Assembly (NCBI GenBank): GCA_035710745.1
Contig: DASTCX010000003.1
Span: 145,979-209,978 of the forward strand
Source: Candidatus Eremiobacteraceae bacterium
GTDB lineage: Bacteria; Vulcanimicrobiota; Vulcanimicrobiia; Eremiobacterales; Eremiobacteraceae
DNA length: 64,000 bases
Direction: 5' to 3'
The notes below the pieces were generated by a model that saw only the letters and a list, made by a program, of their open reading frames with translations, was not told the origin of the DNA and searched no databases. Positions 33,954 to 44,505 of this stretch are shown here, piece by piece (position 1 is the first letter of the stretch; every line of letters begins with the position of its first letter). The translations under genes and the position numbers were made by a program.

Positions 33954-35174
33954 TTACAACAGGCCGATGACGTTGTTCCCCGCCGGTACGACGAGCAAGC
34001 CCTCCGAAAAGGCCATGCCGCTTTGGGGCGCTGCGCCCAAGCTCAACGTCTGCAACGACTTTCCAGATTGTGCGTCAAAGACGTCGACATTGCCCGCTTG
34101 CGTGCCGCATACCAGTAGGTCGCCGGACAGCGTGTTCGTTATGACAAGCGGCGGAACGGAGAACGCGTCGCCACTTAAGGTCTGAACCCACTTGATGTTC
34201 CCAGTGCGGGTACTAAGGGCGACGAGCTGATTGCTATTTTGGATGAAGTAGCCGATGCCTTTTGCGAACGCCGGCGTCACCAAGCTATTGAACGTGCTTA
34301 CCGGGGACCCGTTGGTCGCATTCAATGCCAGCCCTGGCGGACTGCTTGCCCACGATTCAGTGTACAGCAGACCTCTGTATAGCACAGCCGTGGCGCCGCC
34401 ACCGCCTTCACAGCCGCCGGAGTAGTGCCAGATGAGCGTGCCCGTCGAAGGAGCGAAGTCGTATGTCTGTGGGCAGACATAGGAGACAAAAACTCCGGTC
34501 TTCGTGACGACCGGCGATGAGTCGTCGCCGTTCTCCACTGAGGCCGTCCATCTGACCGTACCGTCAGTCTCCCTCACCGCATAGACGGTGCCGCCGCTGC
34601 CGGCGCCGCCCGTATATACCATGCCGTTCCCGGTCGCAGGCGGCGACGAGAATGAATACTGACCCGGCATTTGCGTGAGCCACAACGATCTGCCGTTGCG
34701 CGCTTCGAAAGCGCTCATGAGGCCGCTTCCGGAAAGGCTGAATAGTTCGCCGTGGTCGTACGCCGTGCCGATGGACGACTCGTCTTTGCCCCAGAGCATC
34801 TTGCCTGTCGCCGCACTCAAGGCGTACACGAAGCTGCCACCGACGAAGACTCGTCCGTTCGCAATAACCGGATACGTAGAGAACTGACCGACCGAGGCTG
34901 TCCACTGAACCTTGAGTGGGAGCTGGATTGTGGGTCCATCGATGGCGCCCGTGTGCCTCGGGTTGATCTGATACGTGACTGCGTCTTCGGCCTCGCCCAC
35001 GAAGTCCGGATCGGCGCCGCCGGTGGACTTCCCAAAGGCGGGACCGTGAACAAGACCCGCGCGAGTCGCGACGACCTGATGTGCGGGCGCATTTCCAGCC
35101 GATGATGGCACCGCGCTCTCCATGCTGACCGCACACGTCAAAAGCAAAAAAGCTACGACAGAAAGGTACTTCAT
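33954..35174 (-). CDS. PQQ-like beta-propeller secreted protein
   Basis: The product is 406 residues from ATG 35174 (AGGATTCAA upstream; the longer frame from 35249 is not favoured). A signal peptide (LSVVAFLLLTCAVSMESAV) is followed by repeats typical of PQQ/BamB-type blades: VYALSAATGKMLWGKD, FEARNGRSLWLTQM, YAVRETDGTVRWTASV, FAPSTGTLIWHYSG, LSTRTGNIKWVQTL, FDAQSGKSLQTLSL. No dehydrogenase active-site Asp/Cys-Cys motif is evident, so it is more likely a binding scaffold than a quinoprotein dehydrogenase. A propeller with about seven blades is expected, in the periplasm or outside the cell. Confidence 0.82.
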   Translation of the reverse strand: MKYLSVVAFLLLTCAVSMESAVPSSAGNAPAHQVVATRAGLVHGPAFGKSTGGADPDFVGEAEDAVTYQINPRHTGAIDGPTIQLPLKVQWTASVGQFSTYPVIANGRVFVGGSFVYALSAATGKMLWGKDESSIGTAYDHGELFSLSGSGLMSAFEARNGRSLWLTQMPGQYSFSSPPATGNGMVYTGGAGSGGTVYAVRETDGTVRWTASVENGDDSSPVVTKTGVFVSYVCPQTYDFAPSTGTLIWHYSGGCEGGGGATAVLYRGLLYTESWASSPPGLALNATNGSPVSTFNSLVTPAFAKGIGYFIQNSNQLVALSTRTGNIKWVQTLSGDAFSVPPLVITNTLSGDLLVCGTQAGNVDVFDAQSGKSLQTLSLGAAPQSGMAFSEGLLVVPAGNNVIGLL

Positions 35175-35284
35175 TTGAATCCTCTCCCGATCGAGCAAGA
35201 ATAGTTGCGGCACCAGTATAGGCGCAGCGCGGCGCCAAGTCAATTGCAAAGAATAACAAAAACCCTCGGACGCGCCAAGGGCTT

Positions 35285-35632
<348 letters not shown>

Positions 35633-35674
35633 CTCCGTAGGTACAACGCTTCGTACGAGCGTACCTGTCGAACG

Positions 35675-36502
35675 ATGTTGCATCCATCGACATTTTCGAT
35701 AGTCGCCTGCGATACCGACACAAGCGAAGTCGGTGTGGCCGTCCAATCGAAATTCCTTTCCGTCGGTTCTGCTGTGCCGTGGGCGATCGGCGGCGTCGGC
35801 GCGATTGCGACGCAGGCATGGGCGAACACGACGTACGGCCCGCGTGGTCTCGCGTTGTTGCAAGAAGGCAAGGCTCCCGAGGAGGTCATCGATTGGCTGA
35901 CTTCGTCGGACGAGCATCGAGACGAGCGACAGCTCGGCATCGTCGACGCGACCGGACGCTCGGCGACTTACACCGGCGTGCACTGCATGGATTGGGCAGG
36001 CGGCATCGCCGGAGCGAACTTCGCAGCACAGGGGAACATCCTCGCGGGCAAAGGCGTCGTCGACGGCCTTGCGAGCGCATTTCAACAAACGCGAGGCTAC
36101 CTCGCCGATAGGCTCATCGCCGCGTTACGTGCCGGACAGGCCGCCGGCGGCGACAGGCGCGGGAAGCAAAGCGCCGCTTTGTACATCGCAAAACCGGGCG
36201 GCGGTTACGCCGGCTTCAACGATCGTTATGTCGACCTGCGTGTCGACGATCATCCGGATCCGATCGAAGAGCTCGCGCGCATCCTCGAGCTCCACAAGCT
36301 CTACTTCTTCAAGGCAGAACCGCATGACGTCCTAACGATTGATGCGAGCCTGAAGAATGAGATCGACTCGCTCGTAGCCCGGGCCGGCGCGAAGTCGCTC
36401 GTCGAGTTCATGCATCGCGAGAATCTCGAGAATCGAGTCCGCGACGACGACACGGTCGACAAACAGACGCTCGGCTATCTCCGCGATTTCGTCAAGAGGT
36501 GA
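35675..36502 (+). CDS. DUF1028 domain protein (Ntn-hydrolase-like)
   Basis: The product is 275 residues from ATG 35675. The in-frame start at 35555 would run through the tRNA gene and is rejected. The family signature is at the N-terminus: STFSIVACDTDTSEVGVAVQSKF, then VGSAVPWAIGGVGAIATQAWANTTYGPRGLALL, GKAPEEVIDWLT, DERQLGIVDATG, and NFAAQGNILAGKGVVDGLASAF. DUF1028 proteins are predicted Ntn-fold hydrolases of unknown substrate. The last ~90 residues (EELARILELHKLYFFKAE ... YLRDFVKR) form a helical extension seen in longer members. The stop overlaps the GTG of the deaminase gene by 4 nt, so the two are coupled and may act on the same class of compound. Confidence 0.85.
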   Translation: MLHPSTFSIVACDTDTSEVGVAVQSKFLSVGSAVPWAIGGVGAIATQAWANTTYGPRGLALLQEGKAPEEVIDWLTSSDEHRDERQLGIVDATGRSATYTGVHCMDWAGGIAGANFAAQGNILAGKGVVDGLASAFQQTRGYLADRLIAALRAGQAAGGDRRGKQSAALYIAKPGGGYAGFNDRYVDLRVDDHPDPIEELARILELHKLYFFKAEPHDVLTIDASLKNEIDSLVARAGAKSLVEFMHRENLENRVRDDDTVDKQTLGYLRDFVKR

Positions 36503-37518
36503 CGATCGACGTCGCGTCGTTCGCGGCGCGCATTCCAAAGGCTGAACTCCACGTCCACCTCGAAGGCACGATCTCGCCGGACGCGTACGTCCGCATCGCG
36601 CACCGCAACGGACTTGACCCTAAGGATGCCGATGCGATCTTCGCATGCCACGATTTTCCGTCGTTTTTGCGCGCCTTTCTCGACGTCGTCAAAGCGCTTC
36701 GACGGCCGGAAGATTTCGCCGAGCTAGCGACGGAGTATCTGACGCGTTCAGCGGCGGACAACGTCCGTCACGTCGAGTTCTTCATCTCGCCGGCGACGCA
36801 ACGCAAATTCGCGCCCGAACTCGATGCCAATGCGATGATCGTGGCGGTCTGGTGTGCGTGCGAACGCGCGCGCAGGGAACGCGGCGTGACGTCTAGGCTC
36901 ATCATCGATATGGTCCGCAACCTAGGTGAAGAAGAAGCGCTGCTCGACGTCGATCTCGCCGTGGCATCAGCGGACAAGGGAGTCGTCGGCATCGGACTCG
37001 GCGGCGACGAACGTCGCTTTCCGGCGCGCGATTTCCAACGCGCCTACGCAAAAGCGCGCGAGCGAGGTCTGCGCCGCACGGCGCATGCGGGAGAAGCTGC
37101 AGGCGCGGAGAGCATCGTCGATGCGGTCGAACTGCTCGGCGCCGAACGGATCGGTCATGGGGTTGCTGCAAAAGGCAAGCCCGAGGTCCTCGCACTGCTG
37201 CGCGGTCGCGGCGTCACGATCGACGCATGTCCGACGAGCAATCGATTCACAGCCGCCCTCGCGAAAAGCGAGGTGCATCCGCTCCGCGAGTTCCTCAATG
37301 CCGGCGTCAGCGTGACACTGAGCAGCGACGACCCGTCATTCTTCAGGACGAGCGTCACCGCGGAATACGAGCACGCCGCAGCGCTCGGCTGCGGCGTGGA
37401 GGAGATAACTGCGATCGCCAAAGCGAGTTTCGAGCGATCGTTTCTGCCTGCGAGCGACAGGCAGCGTCTAGTCGAGGAGGTCGACGCCTATGTCGACGGG
37501 CTCGGGATCACGCGATAA
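36499..37518 (+). CDS. Adenosine/adenine deaminase-family metallohydrolase
   Basis: The product is 339 residues from GTG 36499 in a GTGA overlap. All active-site elements are present: KAELHVHLEG with zinc ligands His18 and His20, RTAHAGEAAG with the catalytic Glu, AERIGHGVAA with zinc His, and TLSSDDPSFF with the Asp pair. ACPTSNRFTAAL supports the family. The enzyme deaminates a purine (nucleoside) to the oxo form using Zn-activated water. Adenosine, adenine or an aminofutalosine-type substrate cannot be separated by reading alone. Its 3' end overlaps the convergent lipoprotein gene by 31 nt. Confidence 0.9.
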   Translation: MTIDVASFAARIPKAELHVHLEGTISPDAYVRIAHRNGLDPKDADAIFACHDFPSFLRAFLDVVKALRRPEDFAELATEYLTRSAADNVRHVEFFISPATQRKFAPELDANAMIVAVWCACERARRERGVTSRLIIDMVRNLGEEEALLDVDLAVASADKGVVGIGLGGDERRFPARDFQRAYAKARERGLRRTAHAGEAAGAESIVDAVELLGAERIGHGVAAKGKPEVLALLRGRGVTIDACPTSNRFTAALAKSEVHPLREFLNAGVSVTLSSDDPSFFRTSVTAEYEHAAALGCGVEEITAIAKASFERSFLPASDRQRLVEEVDAYVDGLGITR

Positions 37519-37853
37519 CCCGAGACCTTGCCGCTCGCATCAAGCTTCATCTTGACGATGAGCGTGCCGTTCGAGAAATCGGCTTCGAAGTCGTAGGCGC
37601 CGTCCGGCTCGGTGCCGGTCTGCTTGAGGCCTTTATAGTCTCCGTGCTGGTGCATGAGGTCCGAGAGCGCGCCCAACTCTGCGCGCGTCACCGTCTTGGC
37701 GAGGTCCGGGGTGAAGTTCTTCGTCGCCGAGTCGATGTCGTCGTTGTACACTGCTCTCGTCACGTCGTCGGCCGTCCTCGACTCGCCCGAGCCGCAGCCC
37801 GCGAGAGCGAGGACGGCGCAACCGCAAACGATGATCGCCCTGATCGTCGTCAT
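37488..37853 (-). CDS. Small lipoprotein
   Basis: The product is 121 residues. The signal ends in LALAGC (Cys20). The mature ~100 residues have the look of a small alpha+beta (cystatin/NTF2-like) domain: TRAVYNDDIDSATKNFTPDLAKTVT, then AYDFEADFSNGTLIVKMKLDASGKVSGYRVIPS, similar to DUF3887-type proteins. The 3' end overlaps the deaminase gene convergently. It starts 4 nt before the stop of the coiled-coil gene at 37858 on the same strand, so the two are probably one unit. Confidence 0.65.
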   Translation of the reverse strand: MTTIRAIIVCGCAVLALAGCGSGESRTADDVTRAVYNDDIDSATKNFTPDLAKTVTRAELGALSDLMHQHGDYKGLKQTGTEPDGAYDFEADFSNGTLIVKMKLDASGKVSGYRVIPSPST

Positions 37854-37857
37854 CTGT

Positions 37858-38331
37858 CTAGATCGTCCCCCAGCCGTAGCTGGTCACCGCGACCTGCTGC
37901 TCGCCGCCGACCGGAGTCGGATGGACGAGCGTCGTCTGTGCGACGAAGTTCGTCGGCTGTCCGGACGAGCCGTGCGGCTGCAAGACCGCGACCTGGCGGC
38001 GAAGTTGATCGACTTGATCGTGCTGGTATGCGACCTCGCGCTTCAGATCGGAAACGAGCGCCGCTTCGTTCGCGTACGCCTTCTTCTCGGAGTTATAGGC
38101 GGCAGTCGCATCGTCACGCTGCGCCGCGAGCGAGGCCTCGTTGGCCGCGTCCTGCGCGTATTTCGCATGCACCTGCTTGTTGTGGTTGATGATGATCAAC
38201 GCTGCAGCAGCACCCCCGAGGATGATGTTGCGCGTGCTCGCCGCACCGTCAGCCGACACCGGCCCTTGCGGGGCAAGCGCCAGAAGCATAGCGGCGATAA
38301 TGGAAACACCGATGATCCGCGATAGTTTCAT
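37858..38331 (-). CDS. Exported coiled-coil protein
   Basis: The product is 157 residues from ATG 38331 with GGAGGTG 11 nt before it; the longer frame from 38514 runs through the intergenic region. A signal (IIGVSIIAAMLLALAPQGPVSA) is followed by a second hydrophobic segment (NIILGGAAAALIIIN), then a coiled coil of about 60 residues (AANEASLAAQRDDATAAYNSEKKAYANEAALVSDLKREVAYQHDQVDQLRRQVAVL) and a polar tail. It is probably attached to the envelope and forms oligomers. No family is recognised; transcription with the lipoprotein at 37488 is likely. Confidence 0.6.
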   Translation of the reverse strand: MKLSRIIGVSIIAAMLLALAPQGPVSADGAASTRNIILGGAAAALIIINHNKQVHAKYAQDAANEASLAAQRDDATAAYNSEKKAYANEAALVSDLKREVAYQHDQVDQLRRQVAVLQPHGSSGQPTNFVAQTTLVHPTPVGGEQQVAVTSYGWGTI

Positions 38332-38540
38332 GTAAGTGGACACCTCCGCACCCTGAGCAACGTATTTGGTATACCCAATTGTCGCGAGCGCTCCCTCGCC
38401 CTGTCCCGAAATACGCGTCACAACCAAGGATGCCAATTTGTACCTGAGACACCGGGAACCAAAAATATTCGAGCGCACGTTCAGGATTGTAGTCCTTTCT
38501 TCTTGGTGGTACACTATAAACTGGTGGGGTGGTCTAGCCC

Positions 38541-38723
38541 TTGGAAAGCCATTTTTCTTTGCGTTGCGACATCTGCGGCGAGTCGAAAGATAAGCTGGTC
38601 AGACTTCCAGATCAGCCTAGGCTTGTGATGGTGTGTTCCGACTGCCTTATGCTGCCGCACGAGAAGCCGTCTAAAGAACCGATCGAGTCCCGTCGGCGGA
38701 AGCGACCAAAACCGCCGCACTGA
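38541..38723 (+). CDS. Small zinc-ribbon protein with TTG start
   Basis: The product is 60 residues. The only in-frame start is TTG 38541, because a TAG lies two codons upstream (38535-38537). A G-rich GGTGGGGTGG precedes it and a TATAAA (38515-38520) could be the -10. Residues 9-12 are CDIC and residues ~33-36 are CSDC, a four-Cys zinc-ribbon arrangement. A strongly basic tail (RRRKRPKPPH) suggests nucleic-acid contact. This looks like a genuine small gene because the Cys pairs and the Shine-Dalgarno-like run are both in place. Function unknown. Confidence 0.55.
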   Translation: MESHFSLRCDICGESKDKLVRLPDQPRLVMVCSDCLMLPHEKPSKEPIESRRRKRPKPPH

Positions 38724-38907
38724 TGCGGCCGTCTTTAATGTTAACGTCTCTTCCCCGCCTTCGGTTTTGGCTCGGACAGGGTCTCTAAGAAAGCTTGAAT
38801 CGCGTCATTACGCGGTAAGGTGTTCTTGATTTTCTCTCGCTTCTCGGACGGGTCGCTCGTTGTTTTTTGTCAACAATTCCGGCAAGGATAAGCGAGCCTA
38901 ATTCGGA

Positions 38908-38937
38908 AGTTAGGCAACCCTAACTCGCGCTTATAGG
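38908..38937 (+). promoter_or_regulatory. DtxR-type operator and promoter for the oxidase-ZIP operon
   Basis: AGTTAGG-CAAC-CCTAACT (38908-38925) is a perfect 7-bp inverted repeat with a 4-bp spacer, strongly reminiscent of DtxR/IdeR boxes (TTAGG...CCTAA). A TATAGG at 38932-38937 can serve as -10, placing the operator over the -35 region. Initiation would then occur a few bases before the ATG at 38947. Metal-loaded DtxR would thus repress its own operon (inference). Confidence 0.7.
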
Positions 38938-38946
38938 TTTGCCACA

Positions 38947-39660
38947 ATGACTACGTCCGCCTTGAAATCGGCGCCCGCCGTCGCCCCCGACGAGCACGAA
39001 GTAAGCCCGAACGTCGAGATGTATCTCAAATCGATCGTCCGGCTGTTTGACGGCGCCGAACCCGTGCCGACATCGGCGATCGCCCACGAGCTCGCGGTCT
39101 CGCCCGCCTCGGCATCGTCGATGCTCAAGCGCCTCGACTCGGACGGTTACGTCCGGCACGACGGCCGGCACGGCGTCATCCCGACGCATGCCGGCGCGCG
39201 GATCGGCGCGCTCACGCTCCGTCGCCAACGGCTTGCGGAGCGGCTTCTCGTCGATTGTCTCGGCGTGTCGTGGGAGGCTGCGAGCGCGGAAGCGTGCCGG
39301 CTCGAGCACGCGATCTCGCCGCTCGTCGAGCGCCATCTAGCAGCGTTCATGGGGAACCCGACGACGTGTCCGCACGGTCATCCGATCCCGCGCGACGACG
39401 GATCGTTGTGGCAGCACGAGGACGCGATCGACCTCGCCGACGTCGCGCTCGGCATTCCCGCGGTTGTGCTCGAGGTGAAGAACGAGATCCCCGAACTGCT
39501 GCGCTTTCTCGACGAGATCGGCGTCAAGCCGGGTGTCAGCGTGTCGGTCGTATCGCGCGAGCGCGCCGTCGGACTTCAGAAGATCGAAGTCGGCGGTAAG
39601 CAGCACGCCGTTAGCGTCCAACTGGCCGCCGCCGTCGTCGTGAGAAACCCGCAAGCGTGA
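38947..39660 (+). CDS. DtxR/MntR-family metal-dependent repressor
   Basis: The product is 237 residues. The winged helix spans ~22-85 (NVEMYLKSIVRLF, VPTSAIAHELAVSPASASSMLKRLDSDGYVRHDGRHGVIPT). The metal-binding/dimerisation domain spans ~90-160, with ERLLVDCLGVSWEAASAEACRLEHAISPLVERHLAAF carrying the Glu/His/Cys ligands typical of iron- or manganese-sensing members, and HPHGHPIP-like TTCPHGHPIP. The C-terminal ~75 residues form the SH3-like FeoA domain (KPGVSVSVVSRERAVGLQKIEVGG). It binds Fe(II) or Mn(II) and represses uptake genes. The DtxR-type palindrome directly upstream and the GTGA overlap with a metal oxidase-transporter gene identify the likely target. Confidence 0.92.
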   Translation: MTTSALKSAPAVAPDEHEVSPNVEMYLKSIVRLFDGAEPVPTSAIAHELAVSPASASSMLKRLDSDGYVRHDGRHGVIPTHAGARIGALTLRRQRLAERLLVDCLGVSWEAASAEACRLEHAISPLVERHLAAFMGNPTTCPHGHPIPRDDGSLWQHEDAIDLADVALGIPAVVLEVKNEIPELLRFLDEIGVKPGVSVSVVSRERAVGLQKIEVGGKQHAVSVQLAAAVVVRNPQA

Positions 39661-41522
39661 TCTCGAAGATCTTACCGCGCGGCGGTGTCATCACTGCGGC
39701 CGCGCTCGTCATCGCGATCACCACCCTGTTCGTGACGCCGGCCCGTGCTCAGAACGATCTCTCGCCGACGGACGCGCAGATAGCGCAAGCCGAATCAGCG
39801 GCTCAGCGCGACTTCGATCTGCTTCCCGCCTTGCCGCCCGTAGCGACCGGTCATCTCAAGACGATCAGACTGATCGCGGAAGTGAAACCTTGGACGGTTG
39901 CGCCGGGGATCAGTGTCGACGCGTGGACGTACAACGGAACTGTGCCCGGACCGACGATCCACGTGCGCCAGGGCGATCGCGTCCGCGTTCTTTTCACGAA
40001 TCATCTGCCCGAGCCGACGACCATCCACTGGCACGGGCTCGACGTTCCCGCGGACATGGACGGCGTTCCCGGCATGAGCCAACCGGCCGTCCAGCCGGGT
40101 CAGACGTTCGTCTACGAATTCACCGCGACCGATCCGGGCACGTACATCTATCACACGCACTACGACGATCTGTTCCAGCTCGATAGCGGGCTCTACGGCG
40201 CGTTCGTCGTCGACCCGGCGAAGCCGGCGAAGGATCGCTACGATCGCGACTACCTCATGCTCGTGTCGTCGTGGCGCATACACAGCACGGCGGAGAACTA
40301 CTTCAGCATCGACGGCAAGAGCTATCCGCTGACGAAGCCGTTCATGGTGCGAAAAGGCGATCGCGTTCGCCTGCGGACGATCGACATCAGCGGAACCGAA
40401 TTCCACACGATGCACTTGCACGGGCATCGCTTTCAGATCGTCGCGATAGACGGCCAGGACGTCGCGCCCGCGCAACGCCAGAACATGGTGACCGTCAATA
40501 TCGGCCCGGGCGAAACCCGCGACCTCGCGTTCACCGCGAACGCTCAGCCTGGCACATGGATGGTGCACTGCCACGTCGCCGACCACATGATGAACGGCGG
40601 CGTCGGCCCCGGCGGACTTATCACGACGATCCAGTACGAAGGCGTACCATCGACGATGGGCTCGATGGCGATGGCGGACAAGATGCGCCCGATGCCCGCC
40701 GACGGCGGTGAAGGCGGAGGTGCGATCGGACCGCCGCTCGACGCGACGACGACGATCATCCTCGGGGCGATCGCCGGGCTGACGATTTTCTTCGGACTGC
40801 CGTTCGCCGCGATGAAGAACTTGCCGACTCGTGGCATCGCGTTTCTCAACGCGACCGCGATCGGCGTGCTGTTCTTCCTGCTCTACGACATATTGAAGCA
40901 GGCCGGCGAGCCGATCACGACGGCCCTCGCCGCGACGCAGGTCGGCGTGAGCGCCGCACCGTTCGTGACCCTTGTCGCGACGTATCTCACCGGCCTGACG
41001 ATCGGCCTCGTCGGCCTCGTCATCATCTCGCGCTTCGCGCTCAACCGCTATAAGAGCGGCGGCGAGATCTCGCCGATGGGGCTCGCGATGACGATCGCGC
41101 TCGGCATCGGGTCGCACAATTTTAGCGAAGGGCTCGCGATCGGCCAATCAGCTGCGACCGGGGCGGTGCAACTTGCGGTCGTCTTGATCATTGGTTTCGG
41201 TTTGCACAACATGACCGAGGGCTTCGGAATCGCGGCGCCGCTCGCGGGCCGGGCACCGACGGGTTTTTGGCAGATCTTGCGCCTCGGTCTCATCGGCGGC
41301 GCACCGACGTTCCTGGGCACCGTCGTCGGCTATCGATTCACGTCGCCGATCCTGTCGGTCGCGTTCCTGACGCTGGCCGCCGGCGCGATCATGTGGGTCA
41401 TCGGCGAGATGACGAGCGCCGGGCGGCGCATCGGCCACAAGGAACTCGCCGCGTTCGGCGTGCTCGCCGGCTTCATCCTCGGCTTCGGCACGGATCTCGT
41501 GCTCGCCAGCGCCGGCGCCTAG
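39657..41522 (+). CDS. Multicopper oxidase fused to a ZIP-family metal permease
   Basis: The product is 621 residues starting at GTG 39657 inside the GTGA overlap with the DtxR gene. After a signal/anchor (~10-31), residues ~65-330 form a two-cupredoxin multicopper oxidase with all four copper motifs: HWHG (124-127), HTH (166-168), HTMHLHGH (250-257), HCHVADHMM (304-312). A Met-rich linker (MGSMAMADKMRPMP) leads to eight predicted helices (~365-618) with the ZIP signatures HNFSEG (487-492) and HNMTEG (517-522), the metal-binding helices IV and V. Oxidase and permease are complete and in one chain. Likely role: oxidise extracytoplasmic Fe(II)/Mn(II) or Cu(I) next to the pore that imports the metal (inference). 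Related separate proteins are common; the fusion is unusual. Confidence 0.92.
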   Translation: MISKILPRGGVITAAALVIAITTLFVTPARAQNDLSPTDAQIAQAESAAQRDFDLLPALPPVATGHLKTIRLIAEVKPWTVAPGISVDAWTYNGTVPGPTIHVRQGDRVRVLFTNHLPEPTTIHWHGLDVPADMDGVPGMSQPAVQPGQTFVYEFTATDPGTYIYHTHYDDLFQLDSGLYGAFVVDPAKPAKDRYDRDYLMLVSSWRIHSTAENYFSIDGKSYPLTKPFMVRKGDRVRLRTIDISGTEFHTMHLHGHRFQIVAIDGQDVAPAQRQNMVTVNIGPGETRDLAFTANAQPGTWMVHCHVADHMMNGGVGPGGLITTIQYEGVPSTMGSMAMADKMRPMPADGGEGGGAIGPPLDATTTIILGAIAGLTIFFGLPFAAMKNLPTRGIAFLNATAIGVLFFLLYDILKQAGEPITTALAATQVGVSAAPFVTLVATYLTGLTIGLVGLVIISRFALNRYKSGGEISPMGLAMTIALGIGSHNFSEGLAIGQSAATGAVQLAVVLIIGFGLHNMTEGFGIAAPLAGRAPTGFWQILRLGLIGGAPTFLGTVVGYRFTSPILSVAFLTLAAGAIMWVIGEMTSAGRRIGHKELAAFGVLAGFILGFGTDLVLASAGA

Positions 41523-41541
41523 TCAAGACCGCGGTCTTGTA

Positions 41542-41670
41542 GCGGTCGAGCTTTAGCTCGACCGGAGACGACTTTGCTATTGCTAGACCGCGGCGGTCGA
41601 GATAAATCTCGACCGCTCCCTTTTTTCTTCGCGAGGGGAGGCCGCGGCGCTCGAGATAAATCTCGACCGC
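41542..41670. repeat. Three hairpin-repeat copies between convergent genes
   Basis: Copies at 41542-41564 (GC-centre, AGCT), 41593-41616 (AT-centre, GAT-AA-ATC) and 41647-41670 (AT-centre, with one arm mismatch GCGCTCGAG). The second and third are preceded by CCGCGG and followed by TCCCTTTT or TCCCATTT. They separate the stops of the ZIP fusion and the acetyl-CoA synthetase genes. Confidence 0.9.
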
Positions 41671-41696
41671 TCCCATTTAGAGCGAATGCGAGAATG

Positions 41697-43682
<1,986 letters not shown>

Positions 43683-43762
43683 GGTGCCCCTTTTGACGGC
43701 CTTTCAGGGCCACTCCTTGCCGTGCATGGAAGCGGTCCGGCGAAGCGAATGCACGTCGCCAT

Positions 43763-44482
43763 ATGGCGCAGGGCGTGCTCGCCGACCGCATCGCCGTCAT
43801 CACGGGGGCGAATCGAGGCATCGGCTTCGCGATATTGCAGACTTTCGCGCGGGAAGGCGCGACGTGTGCGCTCGTCGTCAGAGATCGTGCAAAGGGCGAA
43901 CGTGCGGCAAGCGACGTGGCAAAGGCCGGCGCCTCGCCGGTCGTCGTCGAAGCCGATATGGCGAACCGCACGGCCATCAAGCGGGCGGCAGAAGAATTGT
44001 CGCACCGCTTCGAGCGTATCGACCTGCTCGTCAACAACGCCGGCATCTTGACGGACGAAGATCGGAAGACGCCCGCAAGCCGGATGGAGTCCGCGATCAT
44101 GGACGAGACGCTCGCGATCAATCTTTTCGGTCCGATCGCCATGAGCGAGGCGCTTCTGCCGAAGATGGTTCGCGGCTCGCGCATCATCAACGTCTCGTCG
44201 ACGATGGGCCAGCTTACCGGCGGCAGCGCGGGCTATGCGCCCGCGTATTGCATCAGCAAGACGGCGCTCAACGCGTACACCCAAGCCCTCGCCGCGGCGG
44301 TCTCCGATAGCGGCATTCTCGTCGATTCGTTCCATCCTGGTTGGGCGAGGACGGCGATGGGCGGCCCAAATGCGACGGTCGATCCCGACCAGGCCGCCGC
44401 TGTCGCGCTCTTTCTCGCAACTCGACCGCCCGGGCAGACCGGACTTTTCTGGCGCCATCCCGGCGTCGTCATCGACTGGTGA
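43763..44482 (+). CDS. Short-chain dehydrogenase/reductase
   Basis: The product is 239 residues. Classical SDR motifs are: cofactor-binding TGANRGIG (15-22), LVNNAGIL, catalytic Ser in INVSSTMGQL, and PAYCISKTALN with Tyr and Lys of the YxxxK motif. It therefore should be an active NAD(P)(H)-dependent carbonyl reductase; RDRAKGE in the second loop suggests NADP(H). The C-terminal TGLFWRHPGVVIDW resembles carbonyl-reductase-like SDRs (CBR family). It is followed 23 nt later by the Tat/amidase pair. Confidence 0.9.
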   Translation: MAQGVLADRIAVITGANRGIGFAILQTFAREGATCALVVRDRAKGERAASDVAKAGASPVVVEADMANRTAIKRAAEELSHRFERIDLLVNNAGILTDEDRKTPASRMESAIMDETLAINLFGPIAMSEALLPKMVRGSRIINVSSTMGQLTGGSAGYAPAYCISKTALNAYTQALAAAVSDSGILVDSFHPGWARTAMGGPNATVDPDQAAAVALFLATRPPGQTGLFWRHPGVVIDW

Positions 44483-44505
44483 AACGCAAAGGAGGTCACA
44501 CTCAA

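Noticed and set aside
38366..38593. 75-residue plus-strand open frame upstream of the zinc-ribbon gene
   Set aside because: It covers the divergent promoter region, has no ribosome site and overlaps the better-supported TTG-started gene.
39795..41147. 450-residue open frame on the minus strand inside the oxidase-ZIP gene
   Set aside because: It is a high-GC shadow with Arg/Asp-rich low-complexity composition and no family motifs, opposite a gene with complete catalytic motifs.
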